64,000 bases of DNA from Solirubrobacter ginsenosidimutans (GCF_027587205.1 NZ_JAPDOD010000006.1:162224-226223), one strand, 5' to 3'; positions 17,019 to 25,662 are shown, numbered from the stretch's first letter. Notes: generated by a model from the sequence alone, not told the origin. Numbers and translations: made by a program.

Positions 17019-18390
17019 TCCCCTGCGCGGGGCGAAACCGGTTCGCCGGGTCGAGCTCGTGCTTGATCCGGCGCAGCCGGGGCAGGTTCGCGCCGTAGTA
17101 GGCGCGCAGCGCGTTGGTGAGATCGGGGTCGGCGTAGTTGGCGTAGGCGCCGCTGCCGTACGGGGCGATCAGCCTGCGTGCGTGCCTGACGCGCGCCTTC
17201 GCGACCATGATCGGCGCGTAGGACAGCACCTGGACGCTGAAGCGCTCGTCGCGGTGCGGGAACGCGGTGTCGGCGCGGTGTGGGCGGTTGATCGCCCCGC
17301 CGTAGGCGTCGAGGATCAGCGCCGCGCCGGTGTCGGCCGCGCCGAGGAACGCCGTGCGGGCGGCGTGGGTGAGCGGCTTGCGCACGTAGAGCGAGGAGGC
17401 GGCGAAGGTGGTGCGCGCAGGCTTGGCTCCCACCCAGCGCTTCTGCACCGTCAGGTAGTCGGCGCTCCCGACGACGGGGGTCCCGCCGAGCGGCCTGATC
17501 AACGCGCGCAGCGCGGGCTCTGAGCCCAGGTACTGGCCGAAGGCGCTGGCGCCGCCTGAGTCGAGCGTCAGGATCGCAGTCAGCGCCCGGGGTGCGTGCG
17601 GGGCGAGCGCATCCCACGCCGCGAGTGCCTCCTCTCGCGCGGCTCGCGGGTAGCTGATGCTGAAGAACGCGGCGTGGGTGACGTGGGGCGTCTTCACGCG
17701 GATCGCGGTGACGATCGCGAAGCTCCCGCCGCCGCCGCGCAGCGCCCAGAAGAGCGCGTCGCCGTCGTCGACCCGCCGGCGCTTGCCGTCCGCGGTGACG
17801 GCGTCGAAGCTCGTGACGCGATCGAGCGTCAGGCCGTAGGCGCGGCCGGCGAGCCCCATCCCACCGCCGAGGACCAGGCCGCCGACCCCGACGGTCGGGC
17901 AACTCCCGGCGGGGATCATCGCGCCGTGGCGCGCGAGCGCGGTGTAGACGGCGAGGGTGCGGGCGCCGGGCCCGAGCGTGGCGGTCCCGTCGCGGTAGGA
18001 GATGCGGTTCAGCGCGTTCAGGTCGACGACCACGGCGGTGGCGCTCGTCGAGTCGCCGTTGTAGCCGTGGCCGCCGGAGCGGCTGACGAGCGGGATCTCG
18101 AAACGGTTCGCCCACTCGACCACGGCGCGGACGTCCGCGGCGTCCTTGACCTGCACGACGGCGGGTGGCTTGACGCCGTCGTAGCGGCGGTTGAAGACCA
18201 CGCGGGCGGCGTCGTAGCCGGCGCTGCTCGGCGTGAGCACCCGGCCGCGGACGGCGGCCTTGAGCGCGCGGACCTGCTTCGGCGTCAGGCGGCGCGCCTC
18301 GGCGAGGTCCGCACCCGCGAGCAGCGCGGCGGTCGCGGCGAGCAGAGTGCGCCGCGTGACCCTCCCCGTGTGAACAGTTTCACGGTTCAC
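17011..18390 (-). CDS. Exported FAD-linked oxidase, BBE type
   Basis: A 459-residue flavoprotein of the berberine-bridge-enzyme type. The N-terminus has twin arginine RRTLLAATAALLAG, a probable Tat signal. The PCMH FAD-binding domain contains SRSGGHGYNGDST, with the His that links to the 8-alpha position of FAD, and PAGSCPTVGVGGLVLGGG, whose Cys sits where bicovalent members attach FAD. The C-terminus, YYGANLPRLRRIKHELDPAN, is the BBE substrate-domain signature. It probably oxidises alcohols or sugars outside the cytoplasm; the substrate is unknown. GTG 18390 is the only good start in frame. It diverges from the SGNH hydrolase gene over 29 bp. Confidence 0.87.
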   Translation of the reverse strand: MNRETVHTGRVTRRTLLAATAALLAGADLAEARRLTPKQVRALKAAVRGRVLTPSSAGYDAARVVFNRRYDGVKPPAVVQVKDAADVRAVVEWANRFEIPLVSRSGGHGYNGDSTSATAVVVDLNALNRISYRDGTATLGPGARTLAVYTALARHGAMIPAGSCPTVGVGGLVLGGGMGLAGRAYGLTLDRVTSFDAVTADGKRRRVDDGDALFWALRGGGGSFAIVTAIRVKTPHVTHAAFFSISYPRAAREEALAAWDALAPHAPRALTAILTLDSGGASAFGQYLGSEPALRALIRPLGGTPVVGSADYLTVQKRWVGAKPARTTFAASSLYVRKPLTHAARTAFLGAADTGAALILDAYGGAINRPHRADTAFPHRDERFSVQVLSYAPIMVAKARVRHARRLIAPYGSGAYANYADPDLTNALRAYYGANLPRLRRIKHELDPANRFRPAQGIR

Positions 18391-18419
18391 CGCTCAGCCG
18401 CCTCGGTAGCGTTGCAGGT

Positions 18420-19178
18420 ATGCGCTACCGGCGATTCGTCGCTCTCGGAGACAGCACCACCGAGGGTTTGATGGACCCGCTGCCCGACGGGAGCGGGTTC
18501 CGCGGCTGGGCCGATCGCCTGGCCGAGATCCTCGCCGCCATCGACCCGGAGCTGCGCTACGCCAACCTCGCCGTGCGCGGGAAGCTCGCCCGCCAGATCC
18601 GCGAGACGCAGCTCGACGACGCCCTCGCCCTGGAGCCCGACCTCGTGTCGCTGCTCGCCGGGCTCAACGACATGCTGCGCCGCAACGTCGACGTCGCGGG
18701 TGTGGCTGCCGAGATCGACGGGATGGTCTCCCGTCTGCGCGAGGCCGGGGCAGACGTGATCCTGTTCACGCTGCCCGACCCCGTGCCGATCAACCCGCTC
18801 GCCAAGACCGCGGCGGGCGCGATCGCCCAGCTCAACGACGCGATCCGCGAGATCTCCCAGCGGCGCGGGACGTTCATCGTGGAGCTCGACGTGCACCCGG
18901 TCTCCTCCGATCGCCGGCTCTGGAACGAGGACCGGCTGCACGCCAACCCTGAGGGTCACCGCCGGATCGCGCTGGCCGTCGCGCACGCGATGGGGCTCCC
19001 GGACACCGATCTCTCGTGGGCGGCCGGATTCCCCTCCCCGCTGGGCCGGCGCTCGTCGGTCTCGCACGTCGTGTGGTTCGGGCGCTACTTCACGCCGTGG
19101 GTGATCCGCCGCCTGCGCGGGCGCTCCTCGGGCGACGGGCGTGTGGCCAAGCGCCCCGAGCTCGAACCGTTCACGTAG
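18420..19178 (+). CDS. SGNH/GDSL-type esterase
   Basis: A 252-residue SGNH hydrolase. Block I is FVALGDSTTEG with the nucleophile Ser, block II is YANLAVRGK with the conserved Gly, block III is LLAGLND, and block V is EDRLHANPEGHRRIA with the Asp/His pair. No signal peptide is seen, so it acts in the cytoplasm on an unknown ester. The C-terminal 50 residues (WFGRYFTPWVIRRLRGRSS) are basic and partly amphipathic. It diverges from the FAD oxidase gene. Its 3' end abuts an MFS remnant on the other strand. Confidence 0.88.
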   Translation: MRYRRFVALGDSTTEGLMDPLPDGSGFRGWADRLAEILAAIDPELRYANLAVRGKLARQIRETQLDDALALEPDLVSLLAGLNDMLRRNVDVAGVAAEIDGMVSRLREAGADVILFTLPDPVPINPLAKTAAGAIAQLNDAIREISQRRGTFIVELDVHPVSSDRRLWNEDRLHANPEGHRRIALAVAHAMGLPDTDLSWAAGFPSPLGRRSSVSHVVWFGRYFTPWVIRRLRGRSSGDGRVAKRPELEPFT

Positions 19179-19405
19179 CGTCCTCGCGCCCGGGGAAGCA
19201 GGAGCGCGGGGAAGATTGCGAACGCGGTTAGACCCAGCGTCCAGGCGAACGCCGTGCCGAGCGAGCCGCCGACCTGCTGGAAGATCCGCACGCCGACGGT
19301 GGCGCGCGGGATCGCCTCGCGCTCGAGCCCGTGGTAGGCCGCGCTGATCACCGGGACGAACGCGGCGCCGCTGAACGCCCGCGAGCGGAAGAGCCGGAGG
19401 TCGAG
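19179..19405 (-). pseudogene. Remnant of a DHA2-type MFS transporter
   Basis: Translation of this strand gives LDLRLFRSRAFSGAAFVPV running directly into a C-terminal MFS stretch (GLEREAIPRATVGVRIF, then QQVGGSLGTAFAWTLGLTAF). In intact EmrB/QacA-type transporters these parts are separated by well over 100 residues, so this is the C-terminal half with a large internal deletion and no N-terminus. It lies just after paaK, and may once have been the operon's transporter. No start codon or binding site is evident. Confidence 0.7.
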
Positions 19406-19407
19406 CT

Positions 19408-20655
19408 CTAGCGTCTGTCGATCACGCGGACGGCTTTGCCCTCGCTGCGCGGGATCTCGCCGGGCGCCTTCACGTGGACGGTCACGCTGACGCCGATCCG
19501 CTCCCGGATCGCCTGTTCGATCTTGGTGGCGAGTGCGATCGGGTTGACGCCGGCCTCGAGTGGCTCGCAGCACACGGTGACCTCGTCGAGGGTCTCAGGA
19601 CGCTCGACGACGAGCTGGTAGTGCGGGGCGACGCCCGCCTGGCCGAGCAGGACGTGCTCGATCTGGCTCGGGTAGAGGTTGACCCCGCGGATGATCAGCA
19701 TGTCGTCGCGGCGGCCGCGGACCGCGCTCATGCGGGCGAACGTGCGCCCGCAGGCGCAGCGCTCGTGGGTGAGGCTCGCGATGTCCCCCGTGCGGTAGCG
19801 GATGAGCGGCAGCGCTTCCTTGGTCAGGGTCGTGAAGACGAGCTCGCCGTCGGTGCCGTCGGCGGCTCGACGGCCGGTCGCGGGGTCGATGACCTCGACG
19901 AGGAAGTGGTCCTCCTGCACGTGCAGGCCGTCGCGGGCTTCCGGGCATTCGGCGGAGACTCCGGGTCCGACGATCTCCGACAGGCCGTAGACGTTGAGGG
20001 CGATCAGGCCGAGCTCGTCCTGCAGGCGCTCGCGCATCCCCTCCGTCCACGGCTCGGCGCCGAACATGCCGATTTCCAGCTTGAGGTCTTGCCGGTCGAT
20101 ACCGGCCTCACGTAGACCTTGAGCGATGTGGAGCGCGTAGGACGGGGTACAGCAGAGCACTTGGCCCTGGAGGTCCCTGAGGAGCGTCGCCTGGCGCGCG
20201 GTGACGCCGCCGGAGACCGGGATGACGAGCGCTCCGAGGCGCTCCGCGCCCTGGTGGAAGCCGAGCCCGCCGGTGAAGAGCCCGTAGCCGTAGGCGTTGT
20301 GCACGATCATCCCGGCCTTCACGCCGGCCATCGCCATGCAGCGGGACATGACCTTCGACCAGACATCGAGGTCGTGCTCGGTGTAGGCGACGACGGTGGG
20401 GACGCCGCCGGTGCCGGAGGACGCGTGGATGCGCCGCAGCTGCTCACGCGGGACGGTTATGAGGCCGAGCGGGTAGCCCGCGCGGAGATCGTCCTTGGTG
20501 GTGAACGGGACGTTCTGCAGGTCGTCCAGCGACTCGATGTCCGGCAGGTCCGCGCCGCGTTCGGTGCGCTTGAGGCGGGCGACGACCTGCTGCAGCCGCT
20601 CGAGCTGGAGCGTCTCGAGGACGGTGCGCGGCGCGTGCTCAATCCTGACGCTCAT
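19408..20655 (-). CDS. paaK: Phenylacetate-CoA ligase family (PaaK-like)
   Basis: A 415-residue adenylate-forming ligase. Motifs: RIHASSGTGGVPTVVAYT (phosphate-binding loop), GMFGAEPW, LNVYGLSEIVGPG, LIRYRTGDIA and the C-terminal hinge RGRRDDMLIIRGVNLYPSQIE. All match the PaaK group, which activates phenylacetate or related aryl acids to CoA thioesters in the cytoplasm. The gene overlaps the upstream DpgC-like oxygenase gene by 17 bp, so a shared substrate is likely, for example a hydroxylated phenylacetate activated here and oxidised there. No paaABCDE genes are in the window. Confidence 0.88.
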   Translation of the reverse strand: MSVRIEHAPRTVLETLQLERLQQVVARLKRTERGADLPDIESLDDLQNVPFTTKDDLRAGYPLGLITVPREQLRRIHASSGTGGVPTVVAYTEHDLDVWSKVMSRCMAMAGVKAGMIVHNAYGYGLFTGGLGFHQGAERLGALVIPVSGGVTARQATLLRDLQGQVLCCTPSYALHIAQGLREAGIDRQDLKLEIGMFGAEPWTEGMRERLQDELGLIALNVYGLSEIVGPGVSAECPEARDGLHVQEDHFLVEVIDPATGRRAADGTDGELVFTTLTKEALPLIRYRTGDIASLTHERCACGRTFARMSAVRGRRDDMLIIRGVNLYPSQIEHVLLGQAGVAPHYQLVVERPETLDEVTVCCEPLEAGVNPIALATKIEQAIRERIGVSVTVHVKAPGEIPRSEGKAVRVIDRR

Positions 20656-21844
20656 GGGCGCGCCAGTTCTCCTCGAGGTTGCGGATCAGCGCGGGGCTGA
20701 AGTGACACACGGCCTGCTCGCGTGAGTACGTCGCCATGTATTCGCGGAAGGTACTCAACGGTTCCTGACCGATGCGCAGCGCCCGGCGGTTGGCGACGCC
20801 GCTGACGGCCCCGGCGCTGGCCAAGTGGGTGGCCGTGCGCTCGATGTACGCGTCCATCTCGCCGGGCGCGACGATGTCGTCGGCGAGCTCCTCGGGCGCG
20901 AGCTCGCGGTCGGAGAGGATCGCCTGGCGCGCGCGGCGATCACCCACGAAGCGCGGGAGCCGCAGGTTCGCCGCGCCGGGGATGATGCCCTCGTTTCTTG
21001 CGGGCAGCGTGCAGCGGGTGTTCTCCTCGGCGAGGATGTGATCGGCGACCAGCAGCAGCTGGCAGCCGCCGCCGATCGCGAACGTCTCCGCCGCGGCGAT
21101 CCACAGCTTCTCGGTCTCCGGTCGGCTGAGGCCGCGGTAGATCTTGTGGACGAGGCCGAGGTCTCGCATCGGGAAGAACAGGTAGGAGATCTGGCCGCGG
21201 TAGAGGTGGGTGAGGTTCAGGCCGGCGCCGAAGATGCGGCGGCCGGCGTAGCGGGGGTGCTCGACGATGCCGCCTCTCAGCACGGCGATCTCGACCTGCG
21301 GGTCGAGCAGGACGAGGTCGATCGCGGCCTCCAGCGGGCCGGTCGTCGTGTCGTCCTCGGCGTTGAGGTAGCGGGGGTTTGAGAGCTCGACGGTGCCGAC
21401 GTTGCCCCGTCGTGTGACGCTGGCCGTGCCGAGGTTCGCGTAGCCCGTCTTCTGGTAGTCGTCCTGGTGGTCGAGCGCGAGCTGCGTCGGGCGCAGCATC
21501 ACGTCGATCAGGTGGGTGCCGGCGTCGGGGTTGGCGAGGACGTGGCCGAGCAGTTGCCCCTGCGCGATCTCGTAGCCCTCCTTGTCCTTCTGGAAGCGCT
21601 CGCGCTCGCGCTCGACCTGGTCGCGGCTCGGGGTCAGCCCCGGGACGCGGTCGGCGGCTGCGTAGACGAGGTCGTCGGCTCGCAGCCCGTCCTTGCCGTC
21701 GTCCGTCAGTTGCGCGTAGAGCGTGTGGACGTGGCGCTCCAGGAAGGCGTCCCTGAGGCCGTGCGGGTCGTCGGCGAACCCGTCCAGCCGCTCGCTCAGG
21801 CGGGCGGCGTCGCGCTCGAAGTCACCGTCGAACATCGGCGACAT
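20639..21844 (-). CDS. DpgC-like cofactor-free aryl-acetyl-CoA dioxygenase (enoyl-CoA hydratase superfamily)
   Basis: A 401-residue crotonase-superfamily protein with a long helical N-terminal part (about 1-135), as in DpgC, the 3,5-dihydroxyphenylacetyl-CoA 1,2-dioxygenase of glycopeptide antibiotic pathways. The crotonase core shows IAVLRGGIVEHPRYAGRRIF, GAGLNLTHLYRGQISYLFF, and the oxyanion-hole stretch ETFAIGGGCQLLLVADHILA. DpgC oxidises its thioester with O2 and no cofactor, releasing CoA and an arylglyoxylate. Function here is inferred from this likeness and the neighbouring PaaK-type ligase; a hydratase or lyase role is possible. The start, 21844 or 21835, overlaps fetB by 23 or 14 bp. 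Confidence 0.72.
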   Translation of the reverse strand: MSPMFDGDFERDAARLSERLDGFADDPHGLRDAFLERHVHTLYAQLTDDGKDGLRADDLVYAAADRVPGLTPSRDQVERERERFQKDKEGYEIAQGQLLGHVLANPDAGTHLIDVMLRPTQLALDHQDDYQKTGYANLGTASVTRRGNVGTVELSNPRYLNAEDDTTTGPLEAAIDLVLLDPQVEIAVLRGGIVEHPRYAGRRIFGAGLNLTHLYRGQISYLFFPMRDLGLVHKIYRGLSRPETEKLWIAAAETFAIGGGCQLLLVADHILAEENTRCTLPARNEGIIPGAANLRLPRFVGDRRARQAILSDRELAPEELADDIVAPGEMDAYIERTATHLASAGAVSGVANRRALRIGQEPLSTFREYMATYSREQAVCHFSPALIRNLEENWRAHERQD

Positions 21845-22589
21845 CTTCGCGCAGCCGCTCGCCCGGGGCGATGCGGGTGCGGACGATCAGCTCGGCGATC
21901 ACCGTGGCGGAGAGCAGCTCGACCGCGAGCAGCGTGAGCAGGACGGTCAGCTGGACGCGGGCGGCCTCGGCGGGTGAGGCGCCGCCGAGGACGAGGCCGA
22001 CGAACGTGCCCGGCAGCGTCACGATCCCGACGTTGCGGGTCTGGTCGATGGCCGGCACCAGGCCGGTCTTGATCGCCTGGCGGACGGTCGGCGCGAGTGC
22101 CTCACGAATCCGGTCGCCGAGCGAGAGCCGCGCTTCGATCTCCTCCTCGTCGGCGCTCAGGCCTTCGAGCAGGCGGCGGCCGGTGAGCGTCGTCGCGGTC
22201 ATCGCGCCACCGATCAGGATGCCGGCGGTGGGGATGGCCGCGCGGGGCGTGGGTTCGAACGCCCCGACCGCGATCAGGATCCCGGCCGCGCCGACGGCGG
22301 GCACCCCGATCGCGGCGATCGCCCGCGCCCGCGCGTTGGGGACGGACTTGATCCGCCCGCCGCTGGTGATCGCCGCCGTGGCCACCATGCCGGCGACGAA
22401 GGCGATCGCGAGGACGTCGACCCGGAACACGAGCGCGATCAGCGCGCCGACCGCCGCGAGCTGCACGATCGCCCGCGCCGCCGCGATAAGGATCTCCCGG
22501 CTCAATCCGAGCTTGAGCCGGTGGGCGAGCAGCGCGGCGAACGCGACGAACGCGACGCCGCTCGCGACCTGAAGGACCCCGGAACTCAC
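21822..22589 (-). CDS. fetB: FetB/YbbM-type ABC permease (UPF0014)
   Basis: A 255-residue membrane protein with about seven helices. The segments ARAIVQLAAVGALIALVF, SGGRIKS, GGAMTATTLTGRRLL and VGIVTLPGTFVGLVLGGASP are typical of the FetB family, linked in E. coli to iron export and peroxide resistance. GTG 22589 overlaps the fetA stop (GTGA). With fetA it would form a two-gene exporter. Being followed by an aryl-CoA oxygenase and ligase is unusual; the transported substrate may differ from iron. Confidence 0.87.
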   Translation of the reverse strand: MSSGVLQVASGVAFVAFAALLAHRLKLGLSREILIAAARAIVQLAAVGALIALVFRVDVLAIAFVAGMVATAAITSGGRIKSVPNARARAIAAIGVPAVGAAGILIAVGAFEPTPRAAIPTAGILIGGAMTATTLTGRRLLEGLSADEEEIEARLSLGDRIREALAPTVRQAIKTGLVPAIDQTRNVGIVTLPGTFVGLVLGGASPAEAARVQLTVLLTLLAVELLSATVIAELIVRTRIAPGERLREDVADVRR

Positions 22590-23221
22590 GCGGCGCCCGC
22601 CGCCGCACCCACGAGACGCAGCGTCGCGTCGGCGACCGATTCGGCGAGGGCCATGTCGTGGGTGGCGACGATCACCGCCAGGTCGCGGTTCGCCAGGGCC
22701 GCGACCGTCTGCGCGATCACTTCCGCGGTCTCCGGATCCAGCGCAGCGGTGGGTTCGTCGAGGAGGATCGCGTCGGGATCGCGGGTCAACGCCCGCGCGA
22801 GCGCGACGCGGGCGCGCTCCCCGCCGCTCAGCGCACGTGCGGTCCGCGGCAGGAACGAGCGGTCGAGGCCGGCGGCGGCCAGCGCCGCGTCGCGGACTTC
22901 ATCGTCGAGCGCGTCGAGGGCGTAGGCGAGGTTGTCGGCGACCGTCCCCGGCAGCATCACCGGCGCCTGCGCCACCAGCGCGACCCGCCGCCGCAGTACC
23001 TGGGGCGCGACCGCGCGGATGTCCTCCCCGTCGAGCGCGACCGTCCCCGCGGCGGGTTCGGCGAGCCGGTTCAGGCAGCGCAGGAGCGTGCTCTTCCCCG
23101 CGCCGGAAGCGCCGACGAGCGCGAGCACCTTGCCCCGCGGAGCGTCGAAGGAGAGGTCGCGCAGGACGGCCCGATCACCGCGGCGAACGGTGAGTTCACG
23201 GACCTCGATGCCGCGGTTCAT
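22586..23221 (-). CDS. fetA: FetA-like ABC transporter ATPase
   Basis: A 211-residue ATPase. Walker A is GASGAGKST, the Q loop lies in RVALVAQAPVMLPGTV, the signature is LSGGERARVALARAL, Walker B is AILLDEPTAALD, and the switch His is in VATHDMALAE. It is compact, as in the FetA/YbbL group, and pairs with the coupled fetB permease. It is first of a leftward operon fetA-fetB-dpgC-like-paaK. ATG 23221 diverges from the acyltransferase gene over 21 bp; longer upstream codons are antisense to that gene. Confidence 0.9.
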   Translation of the reverse strand: MNRGIEVRELTVRRGDRAVLRDLSFDAPRGKVLALVGASGAGKSTLLRCLNRLAEPAAGTVALDGEDIRAVAPQVLRRRVALVAQAPVMLPGTVADNLAYALDALDDEVRDAALAAAGLDRSFLPRTARALSGGERARVALARALTRDPDAILLDEPTAALDPETAEVIAQTVAALANRDLAVIVATHDMALAESVADATLRLVGAAAGAA

Positions 23222-23242
23222 ACCGTGTAGTTTCACGCGCTC

Positions 23243-24067
23243 ATGGCCATGACCAACGAGGAAGCCCACGAACTGTCCCGCAAGCGCGGGACGTCGCGAC
23301 TGATCTATGGCACCGCACGGGTGGTGCTCTCGCCGATCGCCGGCGTCTGGTACCGCTTCAAGGTGACGGGTGCGGAGTACGTCCCCAAGGACGGACCCGC
23401 GATCATCGCGCCGAACCACAAGAGCTTCTACGACTCGTTCTTCATCGGCCTCGCCACGCGCCGCCACCTGCACTTCATGGCCAAGACGGAGCTCTTCGAG
23501 GGCCGCTCCGCGCGGCTCTTGAGCGGCCTCGGCGCCTTCCCGGTCCGCCGCGGAGAAGCCGACCCCGACGCGCTCGAGACCGCCCGTCTGCATCTCGACA
23601 AGGGCCGCGTGCTCGCGCTCTTCCCCGAAGGCACCCGCCACCGCGACCCCGAGCAGCTGCGCGCGCCGCGCAAGGGCGCCGGGCGGCTCGCGATCGAGGC
23701 GCAGGCGCCGATCGTCCCGTGCGCGATCACCGGCACCGACCGCCTCTTCAACGGCTGGTTCCCCCGCCCGGTCAAGGTCCAGGTCTCCTTCGCCCCGGCC
23801 ATCCAACCGTCGCAACTCGAGGCCACGCCCGAGGCCGCCGCCGACCTGATCGAGAACCAGGTGTGGCCGGAGGTCGAGCGCGAGTTCGCCAAGCTCAAGG
23901 CCAACCCGGGCCTGCTCGCGGCGATCGTCGCCGCCCTGTCCGCGGGTGCCGCCGGCGGCAGCATCGCCTACAGCAACCAGCACAAGAAGAAGCCCAAGCG
24001 CAAGGTCGTCGTGCGCAGGCTCAAGCGGCGCGGCAAGAAGAAGAGCAACAACCCCTTCAAGCGCTAA
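23243..24067 (+). CDS. 1-acyl-sn-glycerol-3-phosphate acyltransferase (PlsC family)
   Basis: A 274-residue acyltransferase. The catalytic box NHKSFYDSFF (HX4D) is near residue 57, FPVRRGE follows, FPEGTRHRD is the phosphate-binding box, and IVPCAITGTDRLF the fourth motif. It would acylate lysophosphatidate in membrane phospholipid synthesis. Beyond the usual domain is a C-terminal extension of about 55 residues with one hydrophobic helix (LLAAIVAALSAGAAGGSIAY) and a very basic tail rich in KKK and RRLKRRGKKK, likely membrane or nucleic-acid/phosphate contact. The last 4 bp overlap the convergent DUF559 pseudogene. Confidence 0.88.
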   Translation: MAMTNEEAHELSRKRGTSRLIYGTARVVLSPIAGVWYRFKVTGAEYVPKDGPAIIAPNHKSFYDSFFIGLATRRHLHFMAKTELFEGRSARLLSGLGAFPVRRGEADPDALETARLHLDKGRVLALFPEGTRHRDPEQLRAPRKGAGRLAIEAQAPIVPCAITGTDRLFNGWFPRPVKVQVSFAPAIQPSQLEATPEAAADLIENQVWPEVEREFAKLKANPGLLAAIVAALSAGAAGGSIAYSNQHKKKPKRKVVVRRLKRRGKKKSNNPFKR

Positions 24068-24069
24068 GC

Positions 24070-24120
24070 CGCGCGGCGAACGTCAACTTGTTCGGGCTCT
24101 GCCCGACGAACCTTGCTCTC
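24070..24120. repeat. 51-bp direct repeat, copy A (3' end of DUF559 gene)
   Basis: This segment matches 24936-24986 at 41 of 51 positions by my count, in the same orientation and 866 bp apart. On the minus strand it encodes the last residues of the DUF559 protein. The core AACGTCAACT resembles the 23-bp repeat at 6373 and 48444. Confidence 0.7.
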
Positions 24121-24935
24121 GATCAGCGCGGCGCGCACGCGGGCGACGACGACCGCCGGCCGCGTGACGACCTCGCGCCACGTCGTCCGTAGCACGATCT
24201 CGCCCTGCGCTTCCAACACCGCTTGGCGCGCGGCGTCGTCGGCCCGCGCGAGGAGGTGACCGTGGTACTTCCGGCTGTCGGCCTCGAGGATCACGCGGTG
24301 CTCCGGCCAGCGGAAGTCGGGGATGTGGCGGCCGCGGCGGACGTTGACGTCGGGCTTCGGGAGGCCGCCCTGGTGCAGCACGGCGAGCACGATGTCCTCG
24401 TACTCGTTGCGGGTGGGCGCGGCGGTGGCGAGGATCTTGCGCAGCTTGGCCGCGCCGCGATGCCCGCGCGTCACGAGCTCGCTGACCTTCACCTGCCCGC
24501 GGTTGAGCGCCTCGTTGACCGCTCGGCGCAGCCCTGCGTAGGGCAGCTTGCCCGCGAGGTCGATCAGCGTTCGGGCCGGCGGCGTGACCGGAATGCCCTT
24601 GAACTCCGTGCGCTCGATCGACTGTGAGCGGTGCGTGTAGATGCCCGCGTGCCCGCGCGGATGGTTCGCGGTGACCTCCGGGAAGCGGTCGTCCCAGTCG
24701 AACCAGCCGTACAGCACCGCGGCCGAGAAGTGCGAGAGCACCGCGCTGGGCCCGCACGCCCTGACGGCCGCCAGGAACACGCCTTCGAGCGTGAGGTTCG
24801 GATGACGCCGTAGACGCCCCGGAAGATCGCGAAGAGGCGGCCATGCGCCACCCGCCATGAGATCGCATCCGCCGACATGCCGCAGGCGCGCAGGTCGGCG
24901 ACGTCGAGCACGCTCCATTGCCGCGCGGCCAGCCA

Positions 24936-24986
24936 CGCGCAACGAGCGTCAACTTTGTCGGGCTCTAGCCGATCAACCTTGCACTC
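24936..24986. repeat. 51-bp direct repeat, copy B (5' end of DUF559 gene)
   Basis: Second copy of the repeat at 24070-24120. On the minus strand it encodes residues just after the candidate ATG, EIECKVDRLEPDKVDARC, to be compared with ESKVRRAEPEQVDVRR at the C-terminus from copy A. Confidence 0.7.
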
Positions 24987-25065
24987 GATCTCCATGGCGG
25001 CAGGATCGCCCGACCGCCTGCAACCGAACAAGACGCGTTCGTGACGAGTGTGTGCCGGAAGTGCG

Positions 25066-25662
25066 TCAATTCGGCGCGGAGACCGTGAGGAGGTGGCGGA
25101 GGAACACGTCCGGGTCCGGCCAGGGCATGTGGGGGCGTACCGTGCGGAGCATCGCGTAGCCGTGCAGGCTGGTCCAGACGAGGATGGCGAGCTCGTTCGC
25201 CGCCTCGCTGGAGAGCGTCGGTGTGCGCGCCTGCAGCAGGGCGACGACGCCGTCGAAGGCCTGGTCGCGGTGGCCGTGCACGTGCTTGTCGACGACCGGG
25301 CGGCGCGCGGAGAAGAGGATCGCGTAGAGCGCGGGCTTGTGCTCGGAGAACGCGAGGTAGGCGAGACCCATCGCCATCAACCGCTCGTCGGGTGTGCCGG
25401 AGACCGCGGCGGCGGCCGTCAGCTCGGCGTTGAAGGTCTCAAAGCCCGCGTCCACGGCCGCGTCGACGAGCGAGTCGCGGTCGGGGAACTGCAGATACAG
25501 AGCGGTGGGTGAGACGCCGGCGCGCGCGGCGATCGCCCGCACGGACACGCGGCTCGCGTCACCCACCTCGTTGAGGACCTCCGCGGTCGCCGCCAGCAAC
25601 TGCTCACGCAGGCGGTTGCCCTCACCTCGGGGATTGCGTGGACGGCTCGACGCGGCGGACAT
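25066..25662 (-). CDS. TetR-family transcriptional regulator
   Basis: A 198-residue regulator. The N-terminal helix-turn-helix spans about residues 19-65 (REQLLAATAEVLNEVG, VRAIAARAGVSPTALYLQF). The C-terminal ligand domain (70-195) is a TetR_C type seen with WHG-like sequences (HGYAMLRTVRPHMPWPDPD). It diverges from the MMPL transporter gene 60 bp away, the usual arrangement for a repressor controlling an exporter. A palindrome GTACATGTAC overlaps the probable promoter between them. Confidence 0.9.
   Translation of the reverse strand: MSAASSRPRNPRGEGNRLREQLLAATAEVLNEVGDASRVSVRAIAARAGVSPTALYLQFPDRDSLVDAAVDAGFETFNAELTAAAAVSGTPDERLMAMGLAYLAFSEHKPALYAILFSARRPVVDKHVHGHRDQAFDGVVALLQARTPTLSSEAANELAILVWTSLHGYAMLRTVRPHMPWPDPDVFLRHLLTVSAPN

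Larger units (their letters stand above)
24064..24995 (-). pseudogene. Frameshifted AbiEi-like/DUF559 (Vsr-like) gene
   Basis: The two halves lie in different frames. From ATG 24995 one frame gives an AbiEi-like N-terminal helix-turn-helix part (LAARQWSVLDVADLRACGMS, SWRVAHGRLFAIFRGVYGV). A second frame, entered near 24801-24812, continues as expected for the family: HPNLTLEGVFLAAVRACGPS, SHFSAAVLYGW, then a DUF559 Vsr-like domain with PDFRWPEHRVILEADSRKYH and LRTTWREV. A one- or two-base change would restore a protein of about 305 residues. Either it is a recent pseudogene or the sequence has an error. Both ends of the gene lie in a 51-bp direct repeat. Confidence 0.72.
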
